In this document: in pieces, positions 1 through 12,067 of the stretch
How positions within the stretch are numbered: position 1 is the stretch's first letter
Layout: each line of letters opens with the position of its first letter
NCBI GenBank assembly: GCA_020726505.1
Contig: JAHLEZ010000002.1
Span: 5,270,001 to 5,334,000 of the forward strand
DNA: 64,000 nucleotides
Direction: 5' to 3'
Origin: Leptodontidium sp. MPI-SDFR-AT-0119
Lineage: Eukaryota; Ascomycota; Leotiomycetes; Helotiales; Leptodontidiaceae
Made by a program: the position numbers and the translations under genes
The notes under the pieces: generated by a model
What the model saw: the letters and a program-made list of their open reading frames with translations, nothing else
Databases searched by the model: none
What the model was told of the DNA's origin: nothing

Positions 1-135
1 CCTCGTCTCCCCTTTGAACTTCTCTTTCTTGATCTTGTCATCAGGATTGATAGTCATCCATGCCCGAGGAAGTGTCACGGAAGCGGAAACAGTAGATGCC
101 AGCAAGGCTGCTGCTGCGAGAATTTGAACCTTCAT
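1..135 (-). CDS. 5' end of a secreted protein gene (partial)
   Basis: The ATG lies at 133-135 on the minus strand and 45 codons are visible before the window ends. The protein starts MKVQILAAAALLASTVSA, a typical secretory signal peptide with a likely cleavage after A-S-A near residue 18, followed by a charged, lysine-rich stretch. An AT-rich TATA-like element sits about 90 nt upstream. Too little is present to assign a family; it could be an enzyme or a small secreted protein. That it is a real gene start rests on the signal peptide and promoter spacing. Confidence 0.6.
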   Translation of the reverse strand, partial: MKVQILAAAALLASTVSASVTLPRAWMTINPDDKIKKEKFKGETR

Positions 136-221
136 GATGCCTCAAAAATATATTGAACTGAACGAAAGACAACAGAAAAATACTCTGGACATTCAACTTC
201 ATTGCTCATGAATTTCACTGC

Positions 222-230
222 TTTATATAT
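222..230 (-). promoter_or_regulatory. TATA-like box of the leftmost gene
   Basis: On the minus strand the sequence reads ATATATAAA, about 90 nt upstream of the ATG at 135. The spacing is normal for a fungal TATA element plus a short leader. Confidence 0.4.
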
Positions 231-278
231 CCATTCTCGACGCCTGCAAAAATCCAATCCTGCTCATTTCATGCATCA

Positions 279-408
279 AAATTCGCCGTCGAAGTCTTAG
301 TCCCATGCGCCAAGTTGTATCCTCAACGATATTTGATCCTCTCAAATTCACCATCCAAGTCTTGATCTCATGCGCCAAGTAGTCTTCCCCAATCTCTTTT
401 CCGATCCT
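279..408 (+). repeat. Imperfect tandem duplication, about 65 bp per unit
   Basis: Two adjacent units start AAATTCGCCGTCGAAGTCTT (279) and AAATTCACCATCCAAGTCTT (344). Both continue with CATGCGCCAAGT and end with GATCCT. The differences are mostly point changes plus a small length shift. It lies in the upstream region of the leftmost gene. Confidence 0.55.
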
Positions 409-1266
409 AAATCTCCCCCATCCGAATCCGAGTCCGGCTCATAACATACTACTTCACCTTCATCACGGGATCGATCGACGGTACTCGTGGGGTCCCCACG
501 ACTCCGACCCCACAGCGTGAGCAACCTCAGAACTGACCCTCTGTTGTTCACGTACTAACCGCCAAGCTTCCGGGGAGAATTCTGCTTTATCCGAAAAACA
601 ATCTTGGAACCCGGGAAAATGCATTCGGATATCTGAATGGAAAATGAGGGAACGTGAGGAAAGGGTGATCGCCACTGGATATCTGGATATACCCCGCGTC
701 GCCCAGGCGGAGGAATATTTCGCCACCGCATTGGGAAGATGAGAGATCGCTTGGCTTGTGCGGTGCCGGTCGAATGGGGTGTGGAGCGGTAAACTACGAG
801 CGAGATTTGTTGAAACTAATTGAGGAGAAATCAGATGGTAATCATGAGCCCTTTTGTTTCTTGGATGAATTGCGAAATACGAGTAAGGACGTCCGTCTAT
901 TAAGGTTTGATGACTGTTGTTGTTTTTTGAGGAAATGAAATGTCTCGGTAAACGTTTTGCCGAGTTTGCGAACAGGGGACTTGGCGGGGATCCTGGGGGG
1001 ATCGGGTTAGATGTATGTGCCAGTGCAATGCGGGGGAACTGTGGGGGGATTCTGGAAAGACCAGCTTGACTGGGATACAAAGCTCACGGAGGGCAAACCC
1101 ATGGGGAAGGTGGTCACTCAAAGTTTGGTAGTTTCCGTGATGAAAGTTCGTCACCAGAGTGAACGAGGTTTTCAAGAAGGTTTTGAGAATGCGAGAACCT
1201 GAGTATGACTTTGTGGAGTTTGTAAATTGTGGTAACTTTTTATCATATTTGAGGCTAACTTCAAAC

Positions 1267-3423
1267 TTAAGCGCAAATGGTTACAGGTTGCACACTCTCC
1301 AATGTCGGGATGACCTCTTTCATCAGACCCGTCTCTGGATCCCATTCAACCTGTGATGGATATGTCAGTTCAGGTCGTTTTAGGATTTTCCGCAACACGG
1401 GCTTTGCTAGGACAAGATATCACAATGGAAATGTGCTCACCTTATCAATCGTCGTCTCTCTGTGTGTTCCATCTCCGCCAGGAATGTGGAATCGATGATA
1501 CGCCATGTACCAATCATCCGTACCCGGAACTCGAATCATGCTGTCGTGACCAGTCGCCAATATCCCCAGATCCTCCCTCTTCTGCAAAACTACTCCTCGG
1601 TACGTCCAAGGACCATAAACAGACTCAGAAGTGGCATATCCAACACGATAGTTGGGAGATCCCGTATCATCAATACTGTATGTCAAGTGATACAATCCTT
1701 TCCGGTAGACCACGAAAGTGCCTTCACGGAAACTCGTCAAGTTTGCTGTGATTTCTTTGACAGTGTCCCATTTGATGCTGATCATGTCATCACCGAGCTC
1801 GCCCATGAGAGCACGGCCGTTACCCCAGAAGAAGTAATACTTTCCAGTGACTGGGTCCAGGAATGCGTCGGGGTCGATTGCTTGACCCGAAGTCAAAGGC
1901 TCGCTGCCACCGTTGATGATCATCGCATTCTTCTCTGCAACGAAAGGTCCTTCAGGTGAACTAGAGACAGCAACACCGATCGTCTTGCGGTTGTATGTTG
2001 GATTCTGGCCTGAAAAGTAGAAGTAGTACTTCCCATTCTTCTCGGTGATGGTTGGAGCCCATGCATTCCCTGTCGCCCACGGCACGTTCCCCGACGTTCC
2101 ATTCAAGGTGAGGAATGGCTGCTCGCTGCGAGTCCAAGAGACTAGGTCGGGGGATGACCATGCGTAAAAGACTTGACCACCCCATCCCGCAAAACCATCA
2201 GTCGTCGCATAGATGTAAAACTTATCACCGTAAACGGCAATATTTGGGTCTGCGAAAAGTCCAGGAAGGACAGGGCTGGTGCGTTTCGAGAGGACTGATG
2301 ATCTCTCCTTGTTCTTGGAGGCCCCGACGATGCCGTAGTGGGCGTTAATTGCTGCTAGCTCTGCTGCGGTGATAGGCAGGACAGTTCCATGGCGGGGACT
2401 TGCCGGAAGGTTGTAGGAGCTCGAAACTTTCCAATTCGGTGCAGCAATGTCTGCTGTCTCAAGTGGGATGTAGCCACGGCCGGTATACTCGTCCAGGAAG
2501 AGGTAGTATTTCTGTCCGTGGACATCATTTGGGTTGGCCTTGAATGATGTTGGCCCCTCCACTGCGCTTGTTCCAGCCTTGGCTCCAATGCAGCTGGCGA
2601 TTGTTGTCCAAGAAGTCAAGTTCGCTGCGAGAACTGAAGAACTCTCTTGAATAATATCAGTGCACCCAGTTACGGCGCCCTCGTCCTTAGTGAAGCGGTA
2701 GTAGACATCACCATCTTGAAGCACAGTCGAGTCGATTCGAGCAGTACCCGCATCTTGCCAGATCTCGGGCGTGCTGAAGGTGATAAAGTCATCCGTTCGG
2801 GAGATCAACATGCGCTGGTATGACGATCCGGTATGTGCTGTATCGCTCTCTGCGTACAAGTCACTTGCCCAGAACACCACGTAGGTACAAAGCGCTTCGT
2901 CGTAGTAAGCTTCTGGAGCCCAGGTGTTTCCTGCCGTTGGAGGAGAGACCAGAACGTGTCTTTGCTCTGACCAGGTGATCAGATCACTCGACTCCCAAAT
3001 CTCTAGATATCGACTGCCAATACGAACAGAATCTCCCCAGCTAGTACCTGACCCAATAGAGAGATCAGTAGCCAGGAGGTAGAACTTGTCGCCTTTATGG
3101 GATCGAATGACAAATGGATCCCGAAGCCCTTTTGTGCCTTTAGTTGAAGTCAATATTGGCTGAGCATTGTTGAGTTCGTTCCATTGCAGAGCGTCGTTTC
3201 CTTGGCTGGCGGCGAGATAGATCTTTTCGCCTGCGATAGAATTGCCAGTGAAGTAGGCAAAGGCATAGCCCTCGTAGTTGAGAGCCCTGGAATCGGATTG
3301 GTGAAGGCTTGGCTGGCTCCTAGATGCTGCTCTTGAATAATCTGAAGGGAGAGGACCAAGGCAGGAAGCAACAGATGAGAAACTCAGCACTGCCGTAGCA
3401 AAGAGACCAAGATTGGGATACAT
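1267..3423 (-). CDS. Secreted two-domain glycoside hydrolase family 43 protein
   Basis: Two exons (3423-1441 and 1350-1267) flank a 90-nt intron with donor GTGAGC and acceptor CACAG; total 688 aa. I chose the ATG at 3423, giving MYPNLGLFATAVLSFSSVASC, a good signal peptide; a minus-strand TATA (3501-3508) lies about 80 nt upstream. There are two tandem five-bladed propeller domains. Counting residues six higher (from position 3441), the first has Asp108 in GLRDPF, Asp237 in RIDST and Glu295 in VEGPTS. The second has Asp398 in FADPN, Asp523 in AIDPD and Glu573 in REGTF. These match the GH43 base, pKa modulator and acid, so both domains look catalytically complete. GH43 enzymes are alpha-L-arabinofuranosidases, beta-xylosidases, arabinanases or galactosidases. 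The protein probably attacks side chains of arabinan or arabinoxylan outside the cell; the exact substrate cannot be read from sequence. Confidence 0.9.
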
Positions 3424-3500
3424 GGCTCGGATTATGCCCACGCAGATAGATGTCGTATCACAGCAAACGAATGGTCCTCAAGGGATGGGTTCCCAACCCT

Positions 3501-3508
3501 TATTTATA
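3501..3508 (-). promoter_or_regulatory. TATA box of the GH43 gene
   Basis: The minus strand reads TATAAATA, 78 nt upstream of the chosen ATG. It supports the start at 3423. Confidence 0.5.
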
Positions 3509-4910
3509 GTTGAATTACATGGTATCAGTTATCCCGCGGCGGTATTCTCATGATATTTTTCTGCCACTATTCTCACAAAAAGTGTTAGCTGCCTTCTCTG
3601 GTTCATTTCACCCACCAATCCCCATAGGCCATCTCGCTCGAAGCCGCGTCGGTCTGCGGGGTAGAACCACATGTTCATCCCAAAATGGTATTCAGGGTCC
3701 GTCGTGCGGTACCTGGGGTGCGGAGAGACAAGATGCGTGCGAATCGTAGACCGTGATGAGGTCTCTGAGAGTCAGGTACGAAGGGGGATCTACGGCACTT
3801 GTGATGGGTTGAAATGCGCGCCAATGAGGAGACAACGTCCTCCCCACTTTTAAATGTCTCTTGGGCCGAGATCCCCGACTTCCCCGGATTGCGCATAATT
3901 AAAGTTTGCCTTACATGAAGCTTGAGATGTGTTACTGTTCGAGGCTGTCAGACCTCTTTTTGCATATAAAACTGGTATGTATGATAACCCAAAAAGGCAC
4001 CCTTGGGTTTGAGGTAGTCTCGGAGTCATTCGCTAAACAAAACAACAAACAACACCGAATATTCACAGCATTCTTATCAACCTACTCCGCAGAAAACACG
4101 GGAGTTAAATTCGTAGAAGGACGATTTTCGTTGTATTATTTTTCCTGTGGCTCAGAAGAAAAGAAGAACTTCTTATGTACGATCTCGCCGCACGATTTTA
4201 TGAGAGTGGCGAGCCATTAAAATCCGTTACCGACGACAGGAAAGTCGTGCTGCATCCCTACCCGATATGGGCAGGCGCGGTCTAGCACCAGATCAAATCT
4301 TCAAATCCAACTTAACATAGCTGCTATCTGCCGTCGATCCCATCTTCTCTTCATCTGGGCGTGGGAGAGCTAAATTCGAGCCGATGATGGATGAAGGGAG
4401 GAAAACAGCTACGCTGAATCACTGGACGGGATCTTCCTTCGAAGTTAGCGTCGGATGGGAGGTTTGGCGGCACCTGTTCGCCTCTGCTCCTACTTTTTGG
4501 CTGTATATGTGTAGTTCTGAGCCGTTCGAGAGCAACTTACGCGCTTGGGACATTGGGAGCTTTTAGGGGTGTGAAGTTCGATGTGGCTGTAGTTCTCAGC
4601 CATATTTTCCCGGAGAACGTATATCGCAAGGAGAAGAAATAGCGATTCTTTGTTTTTAAATGCCGGTTCTGAGGTTCAGAAAAGACGTAAATTGATTGAA
4701 GTCAACACCCAAGTGAATGACACTGCCACAAGTCCATCCAATAGCAGCACAGCACACCAACATCACAGTGTTGGGGGACTAGCGCCGTCGCCTAAGCGAC
4801 TATTTTGAAGACAAAGAAACCTCGTTTCCTACCTACCCTCCCCTCGTCCTCACTCCCGTCCCCTCAAATTTCGAAACACCATCCATTTCGAACAAACCCA
4901 AAATCAAGTC
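3509..4910. other. Intergenic region between divergent genes
   Basis: About 1.4 kb between the divergent GH43 and small membrane-protein genes. It ends in a pyrimidine-rich stretch (about 4830-4866), a common feature just upstream of fungal start sites. No coding region is supported. Confidence 0.5.
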
Positions 4911-5614
4911 ATGAGTTTTCTCGATATCTTGAAGGCCAGTTCACCCATGCCCAAGGCATTGGAGGAAGAGTTTGAGGGGCGCCGAGCATCTTTTGAGGAG
5001 AAATGTGTTGAGGATGTATGTTTACCCTTGATTCTTTCCTGGAACAAAATGTTTTGACATGAGACGATCTGACATTCAATCCTAAGGAAACCAAAAGCCG
5101 AGAAGACCTCATCTATGAGCCCCAATACGAGCGACTGAAGGTAAGCTCTCACAATGCCAGCTTGGCTCGTCCCTCGTTCAGTTACAAATGCTAAATTTTC
5201 AATGAAAGGGTGTTATCTGTGACAAGGCGCTTGATGGAGAACTATCGGTATGCATCTCTCCTCGCCATCACTTGACTTGCCTTGATCTGATGTCAGAGGC
5301 TAATGATGCACCGTTATTTTAGCGAAACCGAATGTCCTTCAACTTGTTCAAGGTCCACCTCGCTCTGTGCTTGATCGGCTGCGTCGGCGGCGCCTTGTTT
5401 GCGATTATGGTGCTCCGTGATGAGAACTGTCGCGGTAAGGATCTATCAATTTCCGCATTTGGGCTTTTACTGATATATATTTGATGGCTTGTTTGCCTCC
5501 TTCGCAGCACATGATGCCAACAAACAAATGCCTCGGAGGATGAAGGGACGGAATGCGTTTGTTATTGATTGGGTGGTTCGTTTGGGGAACTTTGGTTGCA
5601 GATTTGGCGTATGA
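4911..5614 (+). CDS. Small single-pass membrane protein, five exons (unrecognised)
   Basis: Hand-built model: exons 4911-5015, 5087-5140, 5209-5247, 5323-5434 and 5508-5614, all with GT-AG introns of about 68-75 nt and continuous reading phase, giving 138 aa. The N-terminal half is highly charged (MSFLDILKASSPMPKALEEE and onward, many Glu and Lys), probably helical. One hydrophobic segment, LALCLIGCVGGALFAIMVL (about residues 79-97), looks like a transmembrane helix. The C-terminal tail is basic. I do not recognise the family. The many short, in-phase exons argue for a real gene rather than chance. It resembles the 14.7-kb protein in build (charged region, then one late transmembrane helix, fourth exon of 112 nt in both), but I see no clear sequence similarity. 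Confidence 0.65.
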
Positions 5615-6903
5615 GCGATTGTGGACATGGTCTGGGCTACGGTAGACACCAGGCGCGATGCACAGAATGAACTTCTCCTCTAGACCCTGGCTGATGAAGT
5701 TATTTCATGTGTCTGCCTGTTAATGAGGAAGATGAATTTCTATATTTATATTGCACTGCTGCTCTCCTCTCCCCCTTCCCCCACCCCTCTGGGATTTAAA
5801 ATTATACCTCCCATCTTTTCCCAGCGTTGGCAGCCGCAAGAAAAAGTTATTAGTGGACATCGTCTCGGACCTTTTCCCAGTGCAGTTCAGAGATGGGTAA
5901 AAGGTAGCCAGTATTTGAACGGGACGTCTTGAATAATACGACGTACACCTGGAGATCTTGATCAGTGAAGTATCCCCCCCCCCCCCCCCCCCCCAAAAGA
6001 GAGATACCTCCTTTTCGTGGACACCATCGAAAGTTACGTCAGGTATGTACCAAGATTGAAGGCATCCGGCGAAATAATATCAAACACCGAAACGACCCAA
6101 TGGTGATTCCTCTTCTCCATCTTCAGACAGAAGAATCTGAGCTCGCGAGTCCGAATGACATTGGAGGCATTGATGACATCTCCAACTTTTGGGCCAGGCC
6201 TTCGCAAAAGAGAGCAAGTCTTCCGTCTCCAACCGCATCACGTTTGGCACGAAACTCAATGTTCCACCATATTGCGCTTCTAAGCCCGATTCGAAGAAAA
6301 AGTATGGAGATATATCCACTTCATTTGACCACTTGGATTATCCTGTGAACAGACTTCGATTCGAGCCCTGTCGGGTCTTAGAACCGTCGGCATAAACGGG
6401 AAGCTGGAGAGCCTGGGTGGTCTGAAGAATACCATGGCGTGACTCAAAGTACCAAGGCATCACCAATTTCCTCAGGTTGGTTTCATTGAACTTATAATGA
6501 AAACTTTCGCGATACATCACAATTCAAGATCGTAGGAATCGCTGGAGTTAAGATTTCCTTCCCAAGGTTGCACAGCGTGTCGTTTCTGCTGCTTGCGATT
6601 TTGCAGGGCAAGTGATTGGTGCTGGAAAATGCATGGCACGGGATCATGGGGAAGGCTGCCGCCTTGAATCCTTTAGCACTTGAGATTGAGGGCATGGGCA
6701 TGAGTGTATACACCAAGTCGGACAGCGAAGATACTTATGGTGTGGGATGACCACAAGTGTAGATAGAGTGTCACTTTCATTTTGGGAGGATTCCGGAGGT
6801 GCTCATTAGTCTGCTGCCTGCAGCTATTCAGAACTTAGACGACCGCAGATTGAACAGTTCCGGAAGAATAGAGCAAACCCATCTCCTCGAACAAGTGGAA
6901 AAG
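5615..6903. other. Intergenic region with a C21 homopolymer
   Basis: No gene is supported between the small membrane protein and the HET pseudogene. A run of 21 C occurs at 5974-5994. Short frames here start at non-ATG codons or have no recognisable content. Confidence 0.5.
5974..5994 (+). repeat. C21 homopolymer
   Basis: Uninterrupted run of 21 C. A similar 23-C run at 12318-12340 is the polypurine tract of an LTR element on the opposite strand, but no LTR is visible here. The run length may be inexact in the assembly. Confidence 0.8.
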
Positions 6904-8433
6904 ATGGAACGAGAAACACTTCATTACTCCTTCCCAGCCACTTCCATCAAGATCCGGAGGCGAGAACCAACAGGCTCTCAAAACACCAGAGAACTACCGA
7001 ACAAATCTCAACGGTTCAAGCTAGAGACGCCTGATCCATTCGTCGACGAGCCTTGGAGAGATTATCAGACTATCGACCAGACCTACAAAGAAGCTGGCGG
7101 AGATTACAAATACAAGCCCATCAAAGGGTCAAACAAGATCCGACTCGTCGAGCTTCTCCCCGGTGGTCCCAGCGAAATCATTCGCATCGACCTGTTGGTG
7201 GCGGAATTGGATTCGGATGTTGAATACGATGCTCTATCCTACGAATGGGGACTCTCAGCCAGGAGCTCATCCAGCGTTGGTGTACTCAATATCTCCGTCG
7301 ACTTGACATTTTTTCGTCATATCCTATGCCATGGAAAGCAGATGGGCATCATGAACAGTCTCCACGTGGTGCTCCTCAGGCTCAGACATGAGTCAAAGAG
7401 CTTGATTCTGTGGACTGATGCAATCTGTATCAATCAGGACGATGAGGAGGAAAAGCCGCAGCAGCTGATGCTGATGGGAAAGATATACTCCTAGGCCAAG
7501 ACCGTACTCTGCTGGATCGGCGAGGAGAAGAACCAGACGCACAATGCGTTTCGTATCATCTCCAGCATTGCTGAAGCTTTTCATGTGAAGATACCCGGAA
7601 CCGAAGAGTCTTTCGTAGAAGCTGGAAAGCCATTTCCTGAAATCGTACTGGATGAAGATCTCGTGGATGAAATTCAAGGAGATGGATGGCTGGCAGTGGT
7701 AGACGTCTTCACCCGACCATACTTTGGACGTATATGGGTTGTTCAAGAGATTGTGCTCTCGAAGGATGCAGTAATCATATGCGGCTCGAACCAGATCCCT
7801 TGGAGAGACTTCTTGAATGTCAGCAAAGTCATCGCATCCCTTGGTACCCTAACGTACAGGCGTGTCGAGGATCTGACCGAAACGCTCGAGAAAGGCCCGG
7901 AAGAACCAGGCTACATTCGTCATGTAAAGGTGAAAGACATCGTGGATCAGACTGATGATGATCACTTTCAATTTGCAAACAAGTGGCACAGAGTTATTAG
8001 AATTGGTGATCTTCAAGATGCTCACACCAGCGATTCACGTTCCCTGGCTCTGTGCCTTGAACAGCTTCTAGGCCACGAAGTCACCAACCCCTTGGACAGA
8101 ATCTACGGCATGTTGGGAATGATCACCCCAACGTCGGAGTATGCTCAAAGCCGCCCCATTGTTCCAAGCTACAAGAAAACCATCCAAAAAGTATATCGAG
8201 AAGCCACTAAATGGGCAGTCAGAGATCTAGAATCCTTGAAAATCCTCAACCTCTGCGATGCTCCCGCCACAAATGTCACCTCCAACCTCCCCACCTGGGT
8301 CCCAGATCTGTCGAAAGGTCCAGCCCAATGCCGCAATGAAGGAGACCAAACAGCAGACCCATCGCGCCTCTCCATATTATCCTCCCAGCTCGACTTTTCA
8401 TACTCTTTAGATATGTACTATCTTTTGATTTAA
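6904..8433 (+). pseudogene. HET-domain (heterokaryon incompatibility) gene with in-frame TAG
   Basis: One reading frame runs from the ATG at 6904 to 8433 (about 509 aa) with a single in-frame TAG at 7492-7494. The HET domain (Pfam HET) is clear. It begins with IRLVELLPGG, then YDALSYEWG, LWTDAICINQDD, the stop, then AKTVLCWIGEE, GRIWVVQEIVL, NPLDRIYGMLGM and LPTWVPDLS. Homologues usually have Gln at the stop position, so CAG-to-TAG, a CpA-to-TpA change typical of RIP, is the simplest explanation. The coding part ends soon after LPTWVPD in AT-rich DNA that holds a dispersed repeat, so the C-terminus may also be lost. HET proteins trigger cell death when genetically different hyphae fuse. Readthrough or a sequence error cannot be excluded. 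Confidence 0.8.
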
Positions 8434-9505
8434 TCGATTCGCAATTTCCTAACCTAGTATCTCTCCCGTACCTCACTCTTGTTGTGTGGTTTATTGGGCT
8501 TCGTTTCTCCCACAATATACTAAATCTCCTCTCCTGAATTTTCGTTATCGAGAGTTCGTGATTCACACTCGCTAAGCGAATTTCTTACCCTTAAAGTTTA
8601 CAATACTTATTCTCCTTGAGAATTAAACATGCACATCTTAACTTTATATTAGTTTGATATCTCTGATTATTTATCTTAATGTAAAAATGCATTAACGCAA
8701 ATAATAAGCAAAAAATCAAGACAGATATTTTATATAAATTAATAGATACGCTAGAATCAGCCATTGCATGAACAGCTAAATCAACGTTATATTTATGACT
8801 TCCGGGTCAAAACCATACCTATACACTCTCGTCGAGCAACTTCAACACTCCCGCTTCGTTCGCACCCTCAAAACTTCTTGTCACCTCGAACCATATCACC
8901 ATCTAGCTCTAAACATCCTTTACCAACTTTATCACTCTCCTCAACATGTGCTGGGTTATACAACTTTACAGTTGTGTTCATAGGGAACTTCGATACCCCA
9001 TTCCCTGTCTCTATGGATGTGCCAAAGAATACCGTTACCTAAAAACCCTAGAACTATGTCTAACTTGTCTCGCAGAACTCCGTACGTTCCTAAATTATTT
9101 ACTTTCTAATATAACTTCAAGTTCAAAACTAATTTTTATAGTTCTGCTTATGTACGGCCAATCTCGCCACTAGTTGCGCCATAAGAACTCTCGAGTTAGT
9201 GGGGTTTAGATGGAATATTCTAGCTTGGAGGTCATGTGTTAGTGGGGATAAATAACATGGCGGGTAAAATGGCTTTTTGAAGAATGTTTCAGTTGGTGGG
9301 TGGGAGTTTGGTTTATTCGTTGAGACATATTCGTGCATGCTTTTCGTGGAAGACCATCAATGCTTTCGTATCCCAATCGAAGAGATACACCTCAATATAC
9401 TACCCACATTTGTTAAAGTTTTCAAAAAATGCTTATACAAACCACAATAACAACTCATTTATGCATTACTTTGATGCTGCGGGTTGAGACTCGAGAAAGC
9501 GGGCA
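8434..9505. other. AT-rich intergenic region with dispersed repeat
   Basis: Low-GC DNA between the two damaged HET genes. Positions 8573-8867 match a second copy at 37.5-38.0 kb. The remainder to 9505 has no supported gene. Confidence 0.6.
8573..8867 (+). repeat. Dispersed AT-rich repeat, copy 1
   Basis: Homologous to 37479-38002. The match starts at TAAGCGAAT and ends at TTCGTTCGCACCC in both copies. Differences are mostly C/T and G/A transitions. Copy 1 lacks about 215 bp present in copy 2 (roughly 37727-37944). The right-hand end corresponds to the 3' coding end of the decayed gene at 37.9-39.5 kb, read on the minus strand. No terminal repeats or coding capacity are seen. Confidence 0.85.
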
Positions 9506-11610
9506 TTACACTAATGTGACAGTAGTTGTAGGTACATCAACGAAGTGCTTGAAATTTTCAATCGAAGTCATGACTCCTACCCTCTCATACATGTTCATAA
9601 GTTCTCGTGAAGCTCTCACCACCAGAGCGCTAGTGTGGTGCTTTTTTGGGAGACCAAACCATCCCTCAGGAGTTGTACTTGAACCAATAACCAAGCACAA
9701 CATGTCCTCAACATTTCCCGTCCAATCCTTACCAACAGTATCCAGATTTGCCCTTGCAAAAGTCAACAGCACAAAGTCCTCTGCGGTGTCTTCACATACC
9801 AAGATAGAATCTTCTTGCATTCCTCTCACATTCCTAGTTCGGCCTAGTATAGGCGTGAAGCTCGCCGCCTTTACTGAGAGTGTCATAATCGAGGACCATT
9901 GGTTCAGCCCTGCCGAGACCGATGGGAAGCCTTTGCGAAAGGATTCAAAGCGATGATCTGTTCGAAAGGATGAAGCTTGTCCAGTACCAAAAGATACCCC
10001 AGCCCCAAGGGGTTGAAGTGACATTGAGGCCCAAGACCACGACGGTGCCAAAAATGGATAGGGCCGTTGATAATCAGCTGACATAGATAAGTTCGAGTCA
10101 CTTCCCATAGGATTTGGCGAGCCAGGTCTACTTCCCACAGTCCCGCGATGTACCGGCTTCTCAACCGCTGTTGAAATCGAGTGGCCACTCCAAGTATTGC
10201 AGGTAACCGATCTGAGTCCTTTGTGATCGCCAACTTGGAATACTCCTCTACTACCTCCATCCATTGATCCAAGACGTGTGCATCCGAAGTCGTTTCGAGG
10301 TCAAACCGCTTCGCCGAAACTTTGTCGACCCCAGTACATTCACATCGCAAGTGAGATCTGCATTCCATGACTATCTCTGTTGAGTGGAAATGGAGTGTCC
10401 GAGGAGCCAGAAATCGCTCTTGAAACACCCAGGCTCGAGTCAACAGCGGAAACGTACGGATGTCAAGCGAGAATCCAGACGCGTAGTTTGGCGTTGTGAA
10501 CCGGGCGTGTGTAGGTCGGAAGGATGGCCTAACGAATACTGATGTGTTTTCTGAACCTTGGAGTAAGATCTGCCTTCTGTCGCCGGAATGCAGTGGAAGC
10601 GATGGCAGCTTACGAGAAAAGATGCACCCACCTAGTGCATCGATTGAACTAGTTGCGGCAATGTTCAGGTGACTGTTCGAGTATATCGTTGCCATCCGCC
10701 TGGCCTCTTTTTCCCAGTCCTGTGGGTTATCCTGAATAATACACAACGAGTCGATCCAAATAAATGAGAGACCCAAGCCTCTAGCAATGCAGATAGCATC
10801 CTGAAAAGTCTTTGGAAGCTCTTCCCACGGGATTTCTTCCATCCATCGCGCAATGTTCTCTTCCGTGGTGGTAACTGGATGCTTCTGTCCCCAGCGATGA
10901 CTCAAGGTCGCATACCGATCAATGATCGTATCCTGGGCGTGGACCAGGACAACAGAGTTACCTGCGATGCATAGTACTCGAAATGGAAGGTCAGATTTGC
11001 TTAGCTCTACTAGCCCACACTTCGTGTGGGTTTGAATACAGTCATGAACCCAACCCTGGATAATAGCTGTGTAGTCTTCAAGCGAGCGCTCGGCTGGGAC
11101 ATGTTGAGCAGAACCGAAAGTTTGTTGTGGAATGGATAAAGAACCGTTTCTCTCTAATATCTCCATTAGAACTATCAGGCTAAGAGCGGAATAACATACC
11201 TAGAAGCGAGCAAAACTGTATTCGAAGCTCTGGTTTATCATAGAGACCTGGACCTGGAGATGCGAAAATTGCCACCTCAAGTGGGCAGCCTTCTCCTGAA
11301 ATCAGGCTCGCTGTCCAAGTCACTGCTTCCAGGGAAGACAGTACTCTCGAAAGCTTTGACGTATGCCGTTTATAAGGACCATGCATTTCGTACATCCTAA
11401 AGCGGCCGCAGCGCTCAAGCTTTCAAAGCTGACTCGAAGTTCGTATACCTTTTCAAAACAATCGGTAGCTGTCAAAGCCCAACCTCTAGCTGGCTGGCGA
11501 TAAGATGTGTTCAAGTCCAGACATGTTTGGCAAGGCTGTGGGCTCGGAGGCATTGAAGGAATGCATATCTTAGTCAGGTCGCTATATGGGAGATCTGAAG
11601 TACTATTCAT
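9506..11610 (-). pseudogene. HET-domain gene with one apparent single-base deletion
   Basis: Model on the minus strand: exon 11610-11361, intron 11360-11296 (unusual donor GTCAAA), exon 11295-11200, intron 11199-11154 (46 nt, GTATGT...TAG), then 11153-9506. Phases join cleanly except for a missing base near 10104. There the frame must shift to pass from RYIAGLWEVDLARQILW to SDSNLSMSADYQRPYPFLAP and SWSWASM. Allowing one inserted base, the total is a multiple of three (about 664 aa). N-terminal cysteines (CQTCLDL, GCTKCMVL) precede the HET domain: YATLSHRWG, FIWIDSLCIIQD, ARRMATIYSNS, TRAWVFQER. This is the common long HET type. It is either a recent pseudogene or a sequencing error in an intact gene. 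Confidence 0.8.
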
Positions 11611-12067
11611 GATGTTAACCCTGGGGATTTCTGAACTTGCGGAGCTCTCTGGCCTACGATCATGAGAGCATATAAACTAAAACTCTTATCGTTGCGGTGA
11701 CACAAACTAACGTGAGGTGCAACCGAAACGGGACGGCTGCTAACATACAATGGTTACACGTCAGCCTTCATTTTCGTGATGTCGAGCCGAATTGTTTGCC
11801 CGATGTAGCCTGAGCGATCGCCCGATTCCCGTGTAACAACAGTGTATTCTCCTCACGTTGCTTAACTTGGCTACTCAGGGAGTTGTTTAAACTCTAGTAA
11901 CCCCTTTATTCCTCTGACGAAACCAGATTGTATTCTATAGGCGTTATAGGCATATAAAGAGCATGTTAAAGCATGGCACTAGTGGGTATTAGAATTCGAT
12001 ACGCAAGCTAAAACTAAGCGAAAAACCTCACCAAAATCATCCAAAGTCACTACTTTTAGACTTCTAT
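11611..12067. other. Intergenic DNA left of the LTR remnant
   Basis: Upstream region of the minus-strand HET gene. No gene or clear repeat is seen. Confidence 0.4.

Larger units (their letters stand above)
136..1266. other. Intergenic region, no gene supported
   Basis: This lies upstream of the minus-strand partial gene and downstream of the GH43 gene. Open frames here start with non-ATG codons and show no domain, so I call no gene. It contains an imperfect direct duplication (279-408). Confidence 0.5.

Noticed and set aside
463..1080. 205-codon minus-strand open frame near the left edge
   Set aside because: It begins at TTG with no good ATG, has no domain or compositional bias, and overlaps other frames in an intergenic region.
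3906..4220. 104-codon plus-strand frame upstream of the small membrane protein
   Set aside because: Non-ATG start and no recognisable features.
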